From positions 1-28,610 of the IMG/VR virus record IMGVR_UViG_3300030329_003052: a stretch of 28,610 bases of DNA; one strand, 5' to 3'. Shown one piece after another: positions 1-6,257 of the stretch. Below the pieces are notes generated by a model. It was not told where the DNA came from, searched no databases, and was given only the letters and a program-made list of their open reading frames with translations. The translations under genes and the position numbers were made by a program. The number at the start of each line of letters is the position of its first letter. The stretch's first letter is position 1. The stretch is from a virus.

Positions 1-14
1 CAGCACCGGAAACC
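1..14. repeat. Terminal direct repeat, left copy
   Basis: The 14-nt sequence CAGCACCGGAAACC opens the window and recurs at 28596-28609. The base after it differs (A here, T at the far end). If the molecule is circular the two copies become a 15-nt tandem repeat, lying between the gene at 56-391 and the packaging genes, where cos or pac sites usually lie. It could equally be residual contig overlap. Confidence 0.6.
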
Positions 15-55
15 AGTTATTAAACGTCTTTCAAATAGATTCCTTGGGGCGGGGG

Positions 56-391
56 TCATTTCTTGTGCGCCTGACGATGCCAATGCAAATACTGTCGCGA
101 GTTATTGACCGACCTTTCGAGCCCGCCAACGATCAAATCGACATCAATTTTGAAGCCGGCAAAGGCAATCCAAATCTCGACGCCTCCATCAAAGAAAAAC
201 GTTTTCAAGCTCATAACCTCGGGAACAGTTTCAAACGTGGCAACCGCTTTGGAACTTGTAAGCTTGCCAAGGTTTTTAGGAATTGTGTTGCCGTTCATGT
301 CGATAAGTTTTGCGTGCCTTGCTGCTCGCCAATCGCGAACGCCTTGCTCAATGACTGCCGCGGCTAAGTAGTGCGCGGCGTCTTCATCCAT
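56..391 (-). CDS. Conserved-type phage protein of unknown function
   Basis: This 111-residue protein starts at an ATG directly after the stop of the replication gene, so it is probably translationally coupled to it and is the last early gene before the window end. The N-terminus (YLAAAVIEQGVRDWR) is an amphipathic helix. The C-terminal half has FF, W and D positions resembling small phage proteins with a DW or DYR motif near the start, which I know only as uncharacterised. It has no membrane segment or cysteine cluster. The gene is probably real given the tight spacing and same-strand order. The function is not known. Confidence 0.6.
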   Translation of the reverse strand: MDEDAAHYLAAAVIEQGVRDWRAARHAKLIDMNGNTIPKNLGKLTSSKAVATFETVPEVMSLKTFFFDGGVEIWIAFAGFKIDVDLIVGGLERSVNNSRQYLHWHRQAHKK

Positions 392-1411
392 CTAAGAATC
401 TAAAATTTCTTGATCCACTTGTTTCATTTTCTTTTTCAACTCAATCGCTTGCAGTCTGTCGGATTTGCTTTCGTATTGGAAACCGTCCGCATAGTGATTG
501 CCCCGTGCCCGTAGTTCATCAAGTTGGTCTTGGTACACTCTCCGTTTTTCCTTTAGCTCGGATATAAATGGTTTCTTGCCGTTTGAATAACTTCCGTTGT
601 TTGGCGTTTGTGCTGATTGGTTCATTGCTGACTCCAATGATGCCAACACGCCGCCAATTGGGTTGTTTTCGTATGTTGCCTTGATTCGGTCATTCAACCG
701 CAATTGAAACGCTTCAACGTAATCTTTCACGGGATTCTTGCCCCAACGCCAGTTGCCACGCTCAAACGAGTCAAACACCTCACGAACCTTGGCTTCGTCC
801 CATTTGCTGAATGTCTCCAAGAAGAATGACAGGGGGGGAGGTTGGGTAGGTTGGTTGGTTGGCTTACCGCCTCCGTCCCCGCCTCCGTCTCCGTCTCCGC
901 CTCCGCCTCCGCCTAAGTGTGCATCTGCTATCATATGCTGTGCATCTGCTACGCATCTGCTACGCACGTGCTGTGCATCTTTTGTTTTTTGCTGTTTTAC
1001 TGGGGTTTTTGCATTTTCTTGATTATTTATGCTATGCACGTGCTGTGCATCTGCTATGCACGTGCTACGCATATGCTGTGCATTTTTTGGCGGGCCGGGG
1101 AACTTACTTTGCTTTGCCCTTATTTGCTGATTGAAGTTTGTGACCTCAAGAAACGCCTTTTCCTCGATCATGTAAGTCGTCAACAACGAGAGTTGTTCAC
1201 ACTCAGCCAAATGGGCTGAAACGTCGTCTTCTGTTACTTTGTCGATCAGCAATGGATAACACGAAGACCGCAATAATGTCGGATGCGCTTCGGTTCGCCC
1301 GTAATCGTCAACAACCGACATCAAGCGGCGAAAAAACAATTCTCCGCATTGGCTTAATTGGTTAATTCTTGGGCTTCGCAAAATGCCCTCTCTAAGTATC
1401 CTGTTTGGCAT
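392..1411 (-). CDS. Phage replisome organizer / replication initiation-like protein
   Basis: This 339-residue protein begins three bases after the SSB stop. Residues 1-105 (ILREGILRSPRINQLS, then VVDDYGRTEAHPTLLRSSCYPL) match the winged-helix-like N-terminal region typical of phage replication initiators that recruit host helicase. The middle (about 110-185) is a low-complexity linker. It carries 11-residue repeats starting DAQH and a Gly/Asp tract, both produced by DNA repeats at 868-1084. The C-terminal part (about 190-339) is helical and basic and may bind helicase or a loader. Position in the recombination/replication operon and the embedded iterons support an O-protein-like role, with the origin inside its own gene. 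The helicase partner is not encoded here, so a host helicase is assumed. Confidence is good for replication, moderate for the exact mechanism. Confidence 0.72.
   Translation of the reverse strand: MPNRILREGILRSPRINQLSQCGELFFRRLMSVVDDYGRTEAHPTLLRSSCYPLLIDKVTEDDVSAHLAECEQLSLLTTYMIEEKAFLEVTNFNQQIRAKQSKFPGPPKNAQHMRSTCIADAQHVHSINNQENAKTPVKQQKTKDAQHVRSRCVADAQHMIADAHLGGGGGGDGDGGGDGGGKPTNQPTQPPPLSFFLETFSKWDEAKVREVFDSFERGNWRWGKNPVKDYVEAFQLRLNDRIKATYENNPIGGVLASLESAMNQSAQTPNNGSYSNGKKPFISELKEKRRVYQDQLDELRARGNHYADGFQYESKSDRLQAIELKKKMKQVDQEILDS
868..914. repeat. GC-rich CTCCGC/CTCCGT microsatellite
   Basis: The plus strand reads as imperfect repeats of CCTCCG. On the minus strand it encodes the Gly/Asp-rich linker of the replication protein. 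It directly abuts the 11-nt iterons. Slippage here would change linker length without changing frame only in multiples of three. Confidence 0.7.
915..1084. repeat. 11-bp iteron array, candidate replication origin
   Basis: The plus strand carries tandem 11-nt units with consensus close to TGCTRYGCAYV. Block A at 936-979 has four full units plus degenerate ones at 915-935. Block B at 1030-1084 has five units. Adjacent units create palindromes such as GCACGTGC and GCATATGC. Between the blocks, 980-1029 is a T-rich tract that could melt. An 11-bp period is about one helical turn, so bound proteins would sit on one face. Three units equal 33 nt, which explains the 11-residue repeat in the encoded protein. 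Lambda places its ori iterons inside gene O in the same way. Origin function is inferred. Confidence 0.72.
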
Positions 1412-1414
1412 GGC

Positions 1415-1816
1415 TCAAAACGGCACGTCGGCATCATCAATTGGGCTTTTGTTTGCGGGCTCTTTACTTGGGGCGGCGTTGTCGCTTTTACTTCCCACAA
1501 AGTTGAATTTTTCAAGTATCACGCCGAGCTTGTGCCGGCGTTTGCCCTCTTTGTCGTCCCATTCGTCCATTTTCAAACGTCCCTCAAGCAATATTGCCCG
1601 GCCTCTTTGCATATATTGGCCAATGGTTTCGGCCGTTTTGCCAAAGGCATCCACGTCAACGAATGTTGTATCTTCGACGGTTTGCCCGTCTTTATCGGTG
1701 TATTTTCGATTTAGTGCCAAACTTAGCTTGGCGACTGCCGTGCCTTTTGGCGTGTATCTTAGCTCGGGGTCACGGGTCAGGTTTCCCATTAATATCACTT
1801 TATTAAATGCGTTCAT
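1415..1816 (-). CDS. ssb: Single-stranded DNA-binding protein
   Basis: The 133-residue protein is a complete short SSB. The OB fold is clear from NKVILMGNLTRDPELRYTPKG at the N-terminus, followed by TTFVDVDAFGKTAETIGQYMQRG and the ILLEGRL strand. A flexible Ser/Pro/Lys linker follows, and the acidic tip DDADVPF is the canonical partner-binding tail. It coats single-stranded DNA during phage replication and RecT recombination. The ATG is preceded by an A-rich leader with no Shine-Dalgarno sequence. The 63-nt gap after rusA is one of the few non-overlapping junctions in the early operon. Confidence 0.97.
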   Translation of the reverse strand: MNAFNKVILMGNLTRDPELRYTPKGTAVAKLSLALNRKYTDKDGQTVEDTTFVDVDAFGKTAETIGQYMQRGRAILLEGRLKMDEWDDKEGKRRHKLGVILEKFNFVGSKSDNAAPSKEPANKSPIDDADVPF

Positions 1817-1879
1817 GTTTTGTTTTTTTAGTTGTTAGTTTTTTGAGCGTTTTCTCGCTTAAATTCTTTTTGATTCTGA

Positions 1880-2326
1880 TTACTGGTTTATTTCTGCAAT
1901 TGAAATTTGGCATCCGCTTTTGTCTCCATACTGTTTGGTTGTTGTCAGGTGTGTCACTTGTGAGTCGTCATCCCAAAATTTTAACTCGGTTAACACGTCC
2001 AAAACTGCCTTGGCGAGATTGTCGCAATCTGGCTTTTTGGTGTGAGCTTTCGGGGCGTCGGGCTTTATTAAATGCGAATATTTTCCCGATCTGAAATGCG
2101 ACTTGGGGCGTTCAAATATAAACCCCAAATTGACGCTGATTGAGCCGGCCAATGGTTGCACGGGTTTCACCCCTTCATTGAATACTGCGATTTTTACTGA
2201 TTGGCGCCATCCCTTGACGTTGCTTGGCGTATACATTCGGACAACTCCGCCGATTGCAACGGCCCGCGGTCTTGGTTGTGGCTTTGGGATGCCGGGGGCA
2301 AAGAAGTTGCGAACGTGTGCGGTCAT
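1880..2326 (-). CDS. rusA: RusA-type Holliday junction resolvase
   Basis: The 148-residue protein is a RusA family endonuclease that cleaves four-way junctions. The N-terminus has the GIPKPQPRPR segment. The catalytic core is KPDCDNLAKAVLDVL followed by FWDDDSQVTHL, with the acidic residues that bind magnesium. Start and stop overlap the methyltransferase end by 4 nt (ATGA), so the two are coupled. Its place beside SSB, RecT and an exonuclease fits processing of replication or recombination intermediates before packaging. Confidence 0.95.
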   Translation of the reverse strand: MTAHVRNFFAPGIPKPQPRPRAVAIGGVVRMYTPSNVKGWRQSVKIAVFNEGVKPVQPLAGSISVNLGFIFERPKSHFRSGKYSHLIKPDAPKAHTKKPDCDNLAKAVLDVLTELKFWDDDSQVTHLTTTKQYGDKSGCQISIAEINQ

Positions 2327-3243
2327 TTTGGAATTGCTTTGATTATTTCTTCGGCGATTTTCGGCACGATAGCGTTGCCGAGTCCGCGCAATCGGTGTGC
2401 CCGCTCGGGTATCCCATAAGCCACTCGACCCACGTCGGGCTCAATTGGCCACACTTGTCTGAAACTACCATTGAAAGATTCAATTGTTTGCCTTTTGCAA
2501 TGCGCCTTTTGATTGCCGGCATCGCCAGGTTTCCCCGATCTCGATTGTCGGTTGCGCTCGGCGTTGGCCAAAGTTTCACCGCATTCGGCAGCGTGTCCGC
2601 CGGGTAATTCTTTCGCTTCTGTCTCCCCGCTCCGCTCACACCTTTGAAGTCTCGCGCTGCCGGCGTTGGCCAAAGCTTCACTTGGCCCGTCAACAATTGT
2701 TCGTTTTTGCGGTTGCCTCCCCGACTCGTTTGACCTCCCGTGGCGTTTGCTACTTGGGGAGTCTGCCAAAGTGTCGGTTCCGAGAATCCACACTCGATCT
2801 CGCCGGTGTCGGGCATCGACGGCGCAAGCTGGAATAATAAACGTTTGCGCGGCGTAGTTTTCGCCCTCCAACGAATCAAGCACGTCGTCGAGTTCCATGT
2901 TGACGATTCCAACAACGTTTTCGCCCACAATGTAATTGGGTCGCGCTTCCGTAATAACTCGCAACATTTGCGGCCAAATCGCACGGTCATCGCTTGAGCC
3001 TCGCTTGAGCCCGGCTTGACTATATGGTTGGCAAGGAAATCCCCCTGTGAGCAATTTGACGCCTTTGAATTGCGTGCCGTCAAAGTCGTGGATGTCGTCG
3101 AAGATTGGGACGCTCGGCCAATGCTTTCGCAAGACTCGCTTGCAAAATTCGTCTCGCTCAACAAATCCAACTGTTTCATATCCGCAACGATTTGCCGCAA
3201 TAGCAAAGCCTCCAATCCCGCTGAATAAATCCAAGTGTGTCAT
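2323..3243 (-). CDS. C5 cytosine-specific DNA methyltransferase
   Basis: The 306-residue enzyme transfers a methyl group from S-adenosylmethionine to carbon 5 of cytosine. Motif I is DLFSGIGGF at 5-13. Motif IV is GGFPCQPYS, with the catalytic cysteine at about residue 71. Motif VI is GENV around 107-110. Motif VIII is RHRRDRVWI at about 145-153. Motif X is RGLGNAIVP at about 286-294. The stretch between VIII and X (about 160-265) is low complexity and polar, where the target recognition domain should be. It coincides with a second conserved-looking frame (see next entry). The gene starts right after the TGA of the DnaA-domain gene and overlaps rusA by 4 nt. No cognate restriction enzyme is visible, so it is an orphan, probably protecting phage DNA or acting as a regulator. 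Confidence 0.95.
   Translation of the reverse strand: MTHLDLFSGIGGFAIAANRCGYETVGFVERDEFCKRVLRKHWPSVPIFDDIHDFDGTQFKGVKLLTGGFPCQPYSQAGLKRGSSDDRAIWPQMLRVITEARPNYIVGENVVGIVNMELDDVLDSLEGENYAAQTFIIPACAVDARHRRDRVWILGTDTLADSPSSKRHGRSNESGRQPQKRTIVDGPSEALANAGSARLQRCERSGETEAKELPGGHAAECGETLANAERNRQSRSGKPGDAGNQKAHCKRQTIESFNGSFRQVWPIEPDVGRVAYGIPERAHRLRGLGNAIVPKIAEEIIKAIPK
2343..3179 (-). CDS. Overprinted frame inside the methyltransferase gene, conserved-looking protein
   Basis: The same strand in the +1 frame is open for about 290 codons. Possible starts are TTG at 3215, ATG at 3179 and ATG at 2990. The product is not random-looking. It has WAKTLLESSTWNSTT, RLLFQLAPSMPDTG, repeated LWPTPxAxD boxes (KLWPTPAARDFKG and KLWPTPSATDNRDRGN), then LSPTWVEWLMGYP near the C-terminus. 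I recognise this WPTPTA-D...NPTWVEWLMG pattern as a recurrent phage protein associated with C5 methyltransferases, function unknown. Either it is a separate overlapping protein or a frameshift joins it to the methyltransferase. Translation is not proven from sequence alone. Confidence 0.55.
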   Translation of the reverse strand: MKQLDLLSETNFASESCESIGRASQSSTTSTTLTARNSKASNCSQGDFLANHIVKPGSSEAQAMTVRFGRKCCELLRKRDPITLWAKTLLESSTWNSTTCLIRWRAKTTPRKRLLFQLAPSMPDTGEIECGFSEPTLWQTPQVANATGGQTSRGGNRKNEQLLTGQVKLWPTPAARDFKGVSGAGRQKRKNYPADTLPNAVKLWPTPSATDNRDRGNLAMPAIKRRIAKGKQLNLSMVVSDKCGQLSPTWVEWLMGYPSGHTDCADSATLSCRKSPKK

Positions 3244-3612
3244 TCATGTCAGATCAACAAACTCGGCAAGTACCTTGGCCCGATCTTCGGCCAAATCTTT
3301 GTGAACATCGCAAAAATTGTTCACACGTCTCCGGGCATACGAAACCGTTGAATGTTTACGGTTAAAAACTTTACCGGTTGTCTCTTGGGTAAGTCCGGCA
3401 ATTTGGCAAATGTCCATTGCAACGGCGCGTTGCCATGACAGTAAATCCGTTCGCTTTGTGCTTTTTAGTTGTTCTAATGTTGAACCGTATATTTCGGCGA
3501 CTCGTTGCCCAATGCGTTCACCAAGTTCGATGTTGTTGTTGTTTCGGTTTGGCCGCGTGTTGTGAAATGTTTCACCGTCAAGCGGATGCATTGGCGGGAG
3601 TTTCTCACTCAT
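3244..3612 (-). CDS. Stand-alone DnaA domain IV (DNA-binding) protein
   Basis: The protein has 122 residues from ATG 3612, with a GTG three bases upstream also possible. After a polar N-terminus, residues 33-100 match the C-terminal DNA-binding domain of DnaA: VAEIYGSTLEQLKSTKR, then RAVAMDICQIAGLTQETTG, then the signature-like NRKHSTVSYARRRV. The AAA+ ATPase and domains I-II are absent, so it can bind DnaA-box-like DNA but not assemble an ATP-driven helicase loader alone. It overlaps the exonuclease gene by 8 nt. Being in the same operon as the iteron-carrying replication gene, it could modulate phage origin firing or compete with host DnaA. That role is inference. Confidence 0.88.
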   Translation of the reverse strand: MSEKLPPMHPLDGETFHNTRPNRNNNNIELGERIGQRVAEIYGSTLEQLKSTKRTDLLSWQRAVAMDICQIAGLTQETTGKVFNRKHSTVSYARRRVNNFCDVHKDLAEDRAKVLAEFVDLT

Positions 3613-4672
3613 CACGAAAATCCTTTGCCAAGCTTGGCGCGTTTTGTTTTTCGGTCGTGTTGCCCTCTAAAATGTTGGCAAGCGTTTCGTCGAGTTGCTT
3701 GCCCTTGTGCCCCGTCTTGTCTTTGATCAACGCTTTCAGCTTCGTTTTGTTCACGTCACAAACTGCCGCAAATTCCTGCCCGTCAACGCCGTGAATTGCC
3801 GCTTGGTAAAACACGCCCTCGGGGCTTGTAATTTGTTGGCGTGTGGCGCCCGGCTTTAATTTGTAGCCCGGAATGGCTTCGGGGTTTTCCTTCAATGCCG
3901 CTTTGGCATTTACTTCGATTTGGGCAATGACCTTTTTGACGATGGCGCATTTTTCCAAAAGCTCGGCGTTTGGTACTGCCGGCAAATTTGTTTCATAAAT
4001 TTCGATCATGTTTTTTTCTGTTTCGGGGCACGTTGTTTTTGCTTTGCAATAGCGGCATCCGCTTTCGGTTGCGTTGCGGGGTGGGTTTTCTTTTTCTACA
4101 TCTTCAAGCAAATCTAAAACTTGGACATAAGAAACCATTATTGCTTTGCGATCATATTGGGCAAAAGTTGAAGGGGTTGAATGGTTCCGCGGCTGAATGA
4201 TGCCGGTCTTAATTGTTTCAAATGGCCCAAAATTGTGATCAACCAAAACAAGCAACGCCCGCAATTGCATATTTATTGCCGCTTGCTCAACCGGGATTGG
4301 CCCGGTCTTGTAATCAATCACAAACGCCTCTTTGCCTAGTAGGCAAATCAAGTCAGGTTTGCCGCTAAACTGTTTGACTCCATCAATATCAAACCAAAGA
4401 CGTTTTTCCCGTATTTGTTCAGCGTTTTGATACCCGCAATCTTCAAGCGTGTGTTGTTCGATTTTTTTAATAACTCCAACCGTCTTGGCCGTTTCGTCGT
4501 CAAGCTCATCAATGTGAATTTCACCAGCAAGACAAGCGTGCCCAAGGTCGCCCGCTCGACTCATTTCATTTGATTCGTCGGGCAAACCTTGTTCCGCTTG
4601 CCAACTGCCGCGGCATTTTTCAAAGCGATCAAAATTACTTGCGCTTGGTAAGCCTTGGCGTTCGTCGGTCAT
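3605..4672 (-). CDS. PD-(D/E)XK exonuclease (RecB/Cas4-like, DUF2800-type)
   Basis: The 355-residue nuclease has a clear PD-(D/E)XK core: SGKPDLICL at about 103-111 supplies the first Asp and FVIDYKTG at 117-124 supplies the second acidic residue and lysine. His45 in GHACLAG matches the upstream histidine of RecB-family nucleases. Cysteines at about 20, 206, 209 and 215 (FEKC, CRYCKAKTTC) resemble the Fe-S-binding set of Cas4/AddB. It overlaps recT by 4 nt, and the pair forms a two-component recombination system in which this enzyme resects double-strand ends for the annealase. A C-terminal helical extension (about 230-355) is of unknown role. Cas4 itself is unlikely without any CRISPR locus. 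Confidence 0.88.
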   Translation of the reverse strand: MTDERQGLPSASNFDRFEKCRGSWQAEQGLPDESNEMSRAGDLGHACLAGEIHIDELDDETAKTVGVIKKIEQHTLEDCGYQNAEQIREKRLWFDIDGVKQFSGKPDLICLLGKEAFVIDYKTGPIPVEQAAINMQLRALLVLVDHNFGPFETIKTGIIQPRNHSTPSTFAQYDRKAIMVSYVQVLDLLEDVEKENPPRNATESGCRYCKAKTTCPETEKNMIEIYETNLPAVPNAELLEKCAIVKKVIAQIEVNAKAALKENPEAIPGYKLKPGATRQQITSPEGVFYQAAIHGVDGQEFAAVCDVNKTKLKALIKDKTGHKGKQLDETLANILEGNTTEKQNAPSLAKDFRDE

Positions 4673-5496
4673 TCTTCGGCCTTTGGTTTTTTTGCGATTT
4701 TTTCGATGATCTCTTGTGCTTCTTTTGTCGATTCGCCCATTGGGATTTCGTCGGGCTCGGGAAGCTCGACCGGCGTGTTGAATATTGGCTTGGCCGCGTT
4801 GAACTTTTTGTTGAAATCGGGCGCGTCATCGTCCCTTTCAAGTGAATGCTGAACCTCGGGCGATAATGGCCAACGCTTCGAATGGCGCCGAATTACGGTC
4901 TTGCGGCACATCTCATCAAAATCAGTTTTCCAAGGCCCGGATTGCCCGGCTTTTGACCGTTTGCGGATTGCCTCGCATTCGTCGCGGGTCATCACTTCAT
5001 AATCTAAAAAGTCAAAACCGTCTTGTGACCATTTGGCCCGTGAATAAACGCAAACCAAGTCGCCGCGGGGCTTTGTGTAATCGACTTGATGCTTCACTTG
5101 CGTTGAGCCGGTGCCGTCGTCTTCGATCACTTCAAACAAATCGTTTTCTCGGACAACCTTTGACGTTGCGTTGACGCCGTTTCGTCGAGCCAATGCCAAC
5201 AAGCCTTTGTAAGAAATGATTAGCGTGCATTCTCTTTTAAACGGGATTAAATAGGCGTGTTGCCCGTCTGGCTCAATGCCGGCACTTGCACAATCGAGAA
5301 TGCAACGAAACAAAGTCGCTTGTGTGCAATTTTCAAGCTCCGGTGTTCGTTTCATTGTTGTCTCAGCGACACGAATTAAACGTTCGGGCGTCAAATAGGT
5401 CGGTGCCGCTTTTGCCACTTGCTCGGCAAATTCGTCACTTTGTAAAAGTTCCTTGATTGTTCGCGTGTCTTTTTTCTTTGCTATTTCAGTAGTCAT
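4669..5496 (-). CDS. recT: RecT family single-strand annealing protein
   Basis: The 275-residue protein shows the RecT core: YLTPERLIRVAETTMKRTPELENCT, FRCILDCASAGIEPDGQHAYLIPF, then LIISYKGLLALARRNG. Later come DEMCRKTVIRRHSKRWP and an acidic tail that could bind partners. It anneals complementary single strands exposed by the neighbouring exonuclease. The ATG has an A-rich leader and no Shine-Dalgarno sequence, suggesting S1-type or leader-independent initiation. Length is typical of the family. Confidence 0.96.
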   Translation of the reverse strand: MTTEIAKKKDTRTIKELLQSDEFAEQVAKAAPTYLTPERLIRVAETTMKRTPELENCTQATLFRCILDCASAGIEPDGQHAYLIPFKRECTLIISYKGLLALARRNGVNATSKVVRENDLFEVIEDDGTGSTQVKHQVDYTKPRGDLVCVYSRAKWSQDGFDFLDYEVMTRDECEAIRKRSKAGQSGPWKTDFDEMCRKTVIRRHSKRWPLSPEVQHSLERDDDAPDFNKKFNAAKPIFNTPVELPEPDEIPMGESTKEAQEIIEKIAKKPKAEE

Positions 5497-5511
5497 TTTG
5501 GTTTTTGGTTT

Positions 5512-5829
5512 TTATTTGTCCGCCACACTTTCGCGAGTTCGAAAAAACCCGTCGTGTTTCGGAAATTCTTTGTGAAATTTGCGTGCATAAAAGGGCGCAA
5601 AATTGTTGTTTATTTTGTAATCACCGCCCGAGGTTGCGATTGATGTTTCCCAGCGAATGCGCTGAATGATTGCCATCGAACCAAAGTGATCAGCTTGTGC
5701 CTCAATCACTTCGTGTGCGAAATGGACAAACAATTGCCACACGCGGGGGTTTGCTCGGTCGAAGTCTTCAAACGCTTTTTGTGACGCTGTTTTTGGCGCT
5801 TCAAAGCTCATTTCAAATTGATCAATCAT
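5512..5829 (-). CDS. Conserved phage protein of unknown function
   Basis: The protein has 105 residues from the ATG that overlaps the upstream stop as ATGA. The sequence FDRANPRVWQLFVHFAHEVIEAQADHFG followed by IRWETSIATSG and DYKINNNFAPFYARKF, then GFFRTR, is a pattern I recognise from many phage early regions. It is a small helical protein of unknown function with conserved WE, INNN and YAR positions. It directly precedes recT, so a recombination or replication accessory role is likely but unproven. Confidence 0.8.
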   Translation of the reverse strand: MIDQFEMSFEAPKTASQKAFEDFDRANPRVWQLFVHFAHEVIEAQADHFGSMAIIQRIRWETSIATSGGDYKINNNFAPFYARKFHKEFPKHDGFFRTRESVADK

Positions 5830-6008
5830 AATACTGCCAAAAGTATGATTGCGCTGATTGCAACGGCCGAGTAAACCCAAGCAACGGCTTTGCAAGCGGG
5901 GCAAGGGGGATAAACTTCCGGGCGCTTTTTGCGCGTTGTTTTGATGATTTTGCGGTTGCTTGTTGCTGCAAAACACGCGGCCCAAGTTGCGTTTGTTTGT
6001 GTCTTCAT
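5826..6008 (-). CDS. Small protein with C-terminal membrane anchor
   Basis: The 60-residue protein overlaps both neighbours by 4 nt (ATGA). The N-terminal half is basic, followed by a Cys pair (PPCPACK, about 35-41), then a hydrophobic helix to the last residue (VYSAVAISAIILLAVL). It looks like a tail-anchored inner-membrane protein with its N-terminus in the cytoplasm. The family is not recognised. Confidence 0.65.
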   Translation of the reverse strand: MKTQTNATWAACFAATSNRKIIKTTRKKRPEVYPPCPACKAVAWVYSAVAISAIILLAVL

Positions 6009-6163
6009 TTTGTGCGTCGTTTTTCAAATTTTTTGATTTCCTCCGGTGCAATTCGAATGGTTCGGCTTGTCAATTGTTTGACCTTAAAAAGCTTCGCTTC
6101 TTTCCATCGGTGAACCGTTCGTGTTGAAACGCCGAAATATTCGGCAACGTCTTTAATTGTCAT
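6005..6163 (-). CDS. MerR/excisionase-type helix-turn-helix protein
   Basis: The 52-residue protein is MTIKDVAEYFGVSTRTVHRW at its start, a textbook HTH_17 fold, then a basic wing and PEEIKKFEKRR. It is the size of phage excisionases and AlpA-like activators. It is the first gene of the early operon, directly downstream of three operator repeats, and its stop overlaps the next start. The operator-embedded promoter suggests its expression is the switch controlled by the RHH regulator. It may be the recombination directionality factor for the integrase at 7066-8163. A transcription-factor role is equally possible. Confidence 0.82.
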   Translation of the reverse strand: MTIKDVAEYFGVSTRTVHRWKEAKLFKVKQLTSRTIRIAPEEIKKFEKRRTK

Positions 6164-6171
6164 TTTTTAAG

Positions 6172-6200
6172 TTTAAAAAGGTGAGCCACACCCGCGGCAA
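6172..6200 (-). promoter_or_regulatory. Candidate early promoter with operator in the spacer
   Basis: On the minus strand TTGCCG (6200-6195) and TTTAAA (6177-6172) are separated by exactly 17 nt, and that spacer contains the GGTGAGCCACACC copy at 6180-6192. A protein bound there would block RNA polymerase. The predicted start of transcription falls within a few bases of the ATG at 6163, so the mRNA would have almost no leader. Both boxes are weak matches, so this is tentative. Confidence 0.42.
6180..6192. promoter_or_regulatory. Operator-like repeat copy 1 (GGTGAGCCACACC)
   Basis: This 13-nt site has GGTG and CACC half-sites around a 5-nt centre, typical of an operator for a dimeric regulator. 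It is embedded in a 26-nt direct repeat shared with copy 2, which also includes a trailing CCGCGG motif. Confidence 0.7.
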
Positions 6201-6213
6201 AAAGGGGGCACAA

Positions 6214-6226
6214 GGTGAGCCACACC
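6214..6226. promoter_or_regulatory. Operator-like repeat copy 2
   Basis: It is identical to copy 1, 34 nt away, and followed by the same CGCGGCAAAAA extension. Spacing near three helical turns would let bound dimers interact. Confidence 0.7.
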
Positions 6227-6257
6227 CGCGGCAAAAAAACGCCGCAATTAACATTTT

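Noticed and set aside
21-36. Shared GTCTTTCAAA string here and at 7026-7035
   Set aside because: The common core is only about 10 nt, and neither copy fits a consistent position relative to a promoter; it could be chance.
915-1084. CRISPR array
   Set aside because: Units are 11 nt and contiguous with no unique spacers, and no cas genes are present. The Cas4-like nuclease at 3605 belongs with RecT.
859-1219. Several long plus-strand open frames over the iteron region
   Set aside because: They arise because the repeats are stop-poor in many frames. The products are low-complexity Leu/Cys/His/Tyr strings, and the minus-strand replication gene explains the region.
4348-4545. 65-residue same-strand ORF within the exonuclease gene
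   Set aside because: It has no recognisable motif and is an off-frame reading of conserved nuclease codons.
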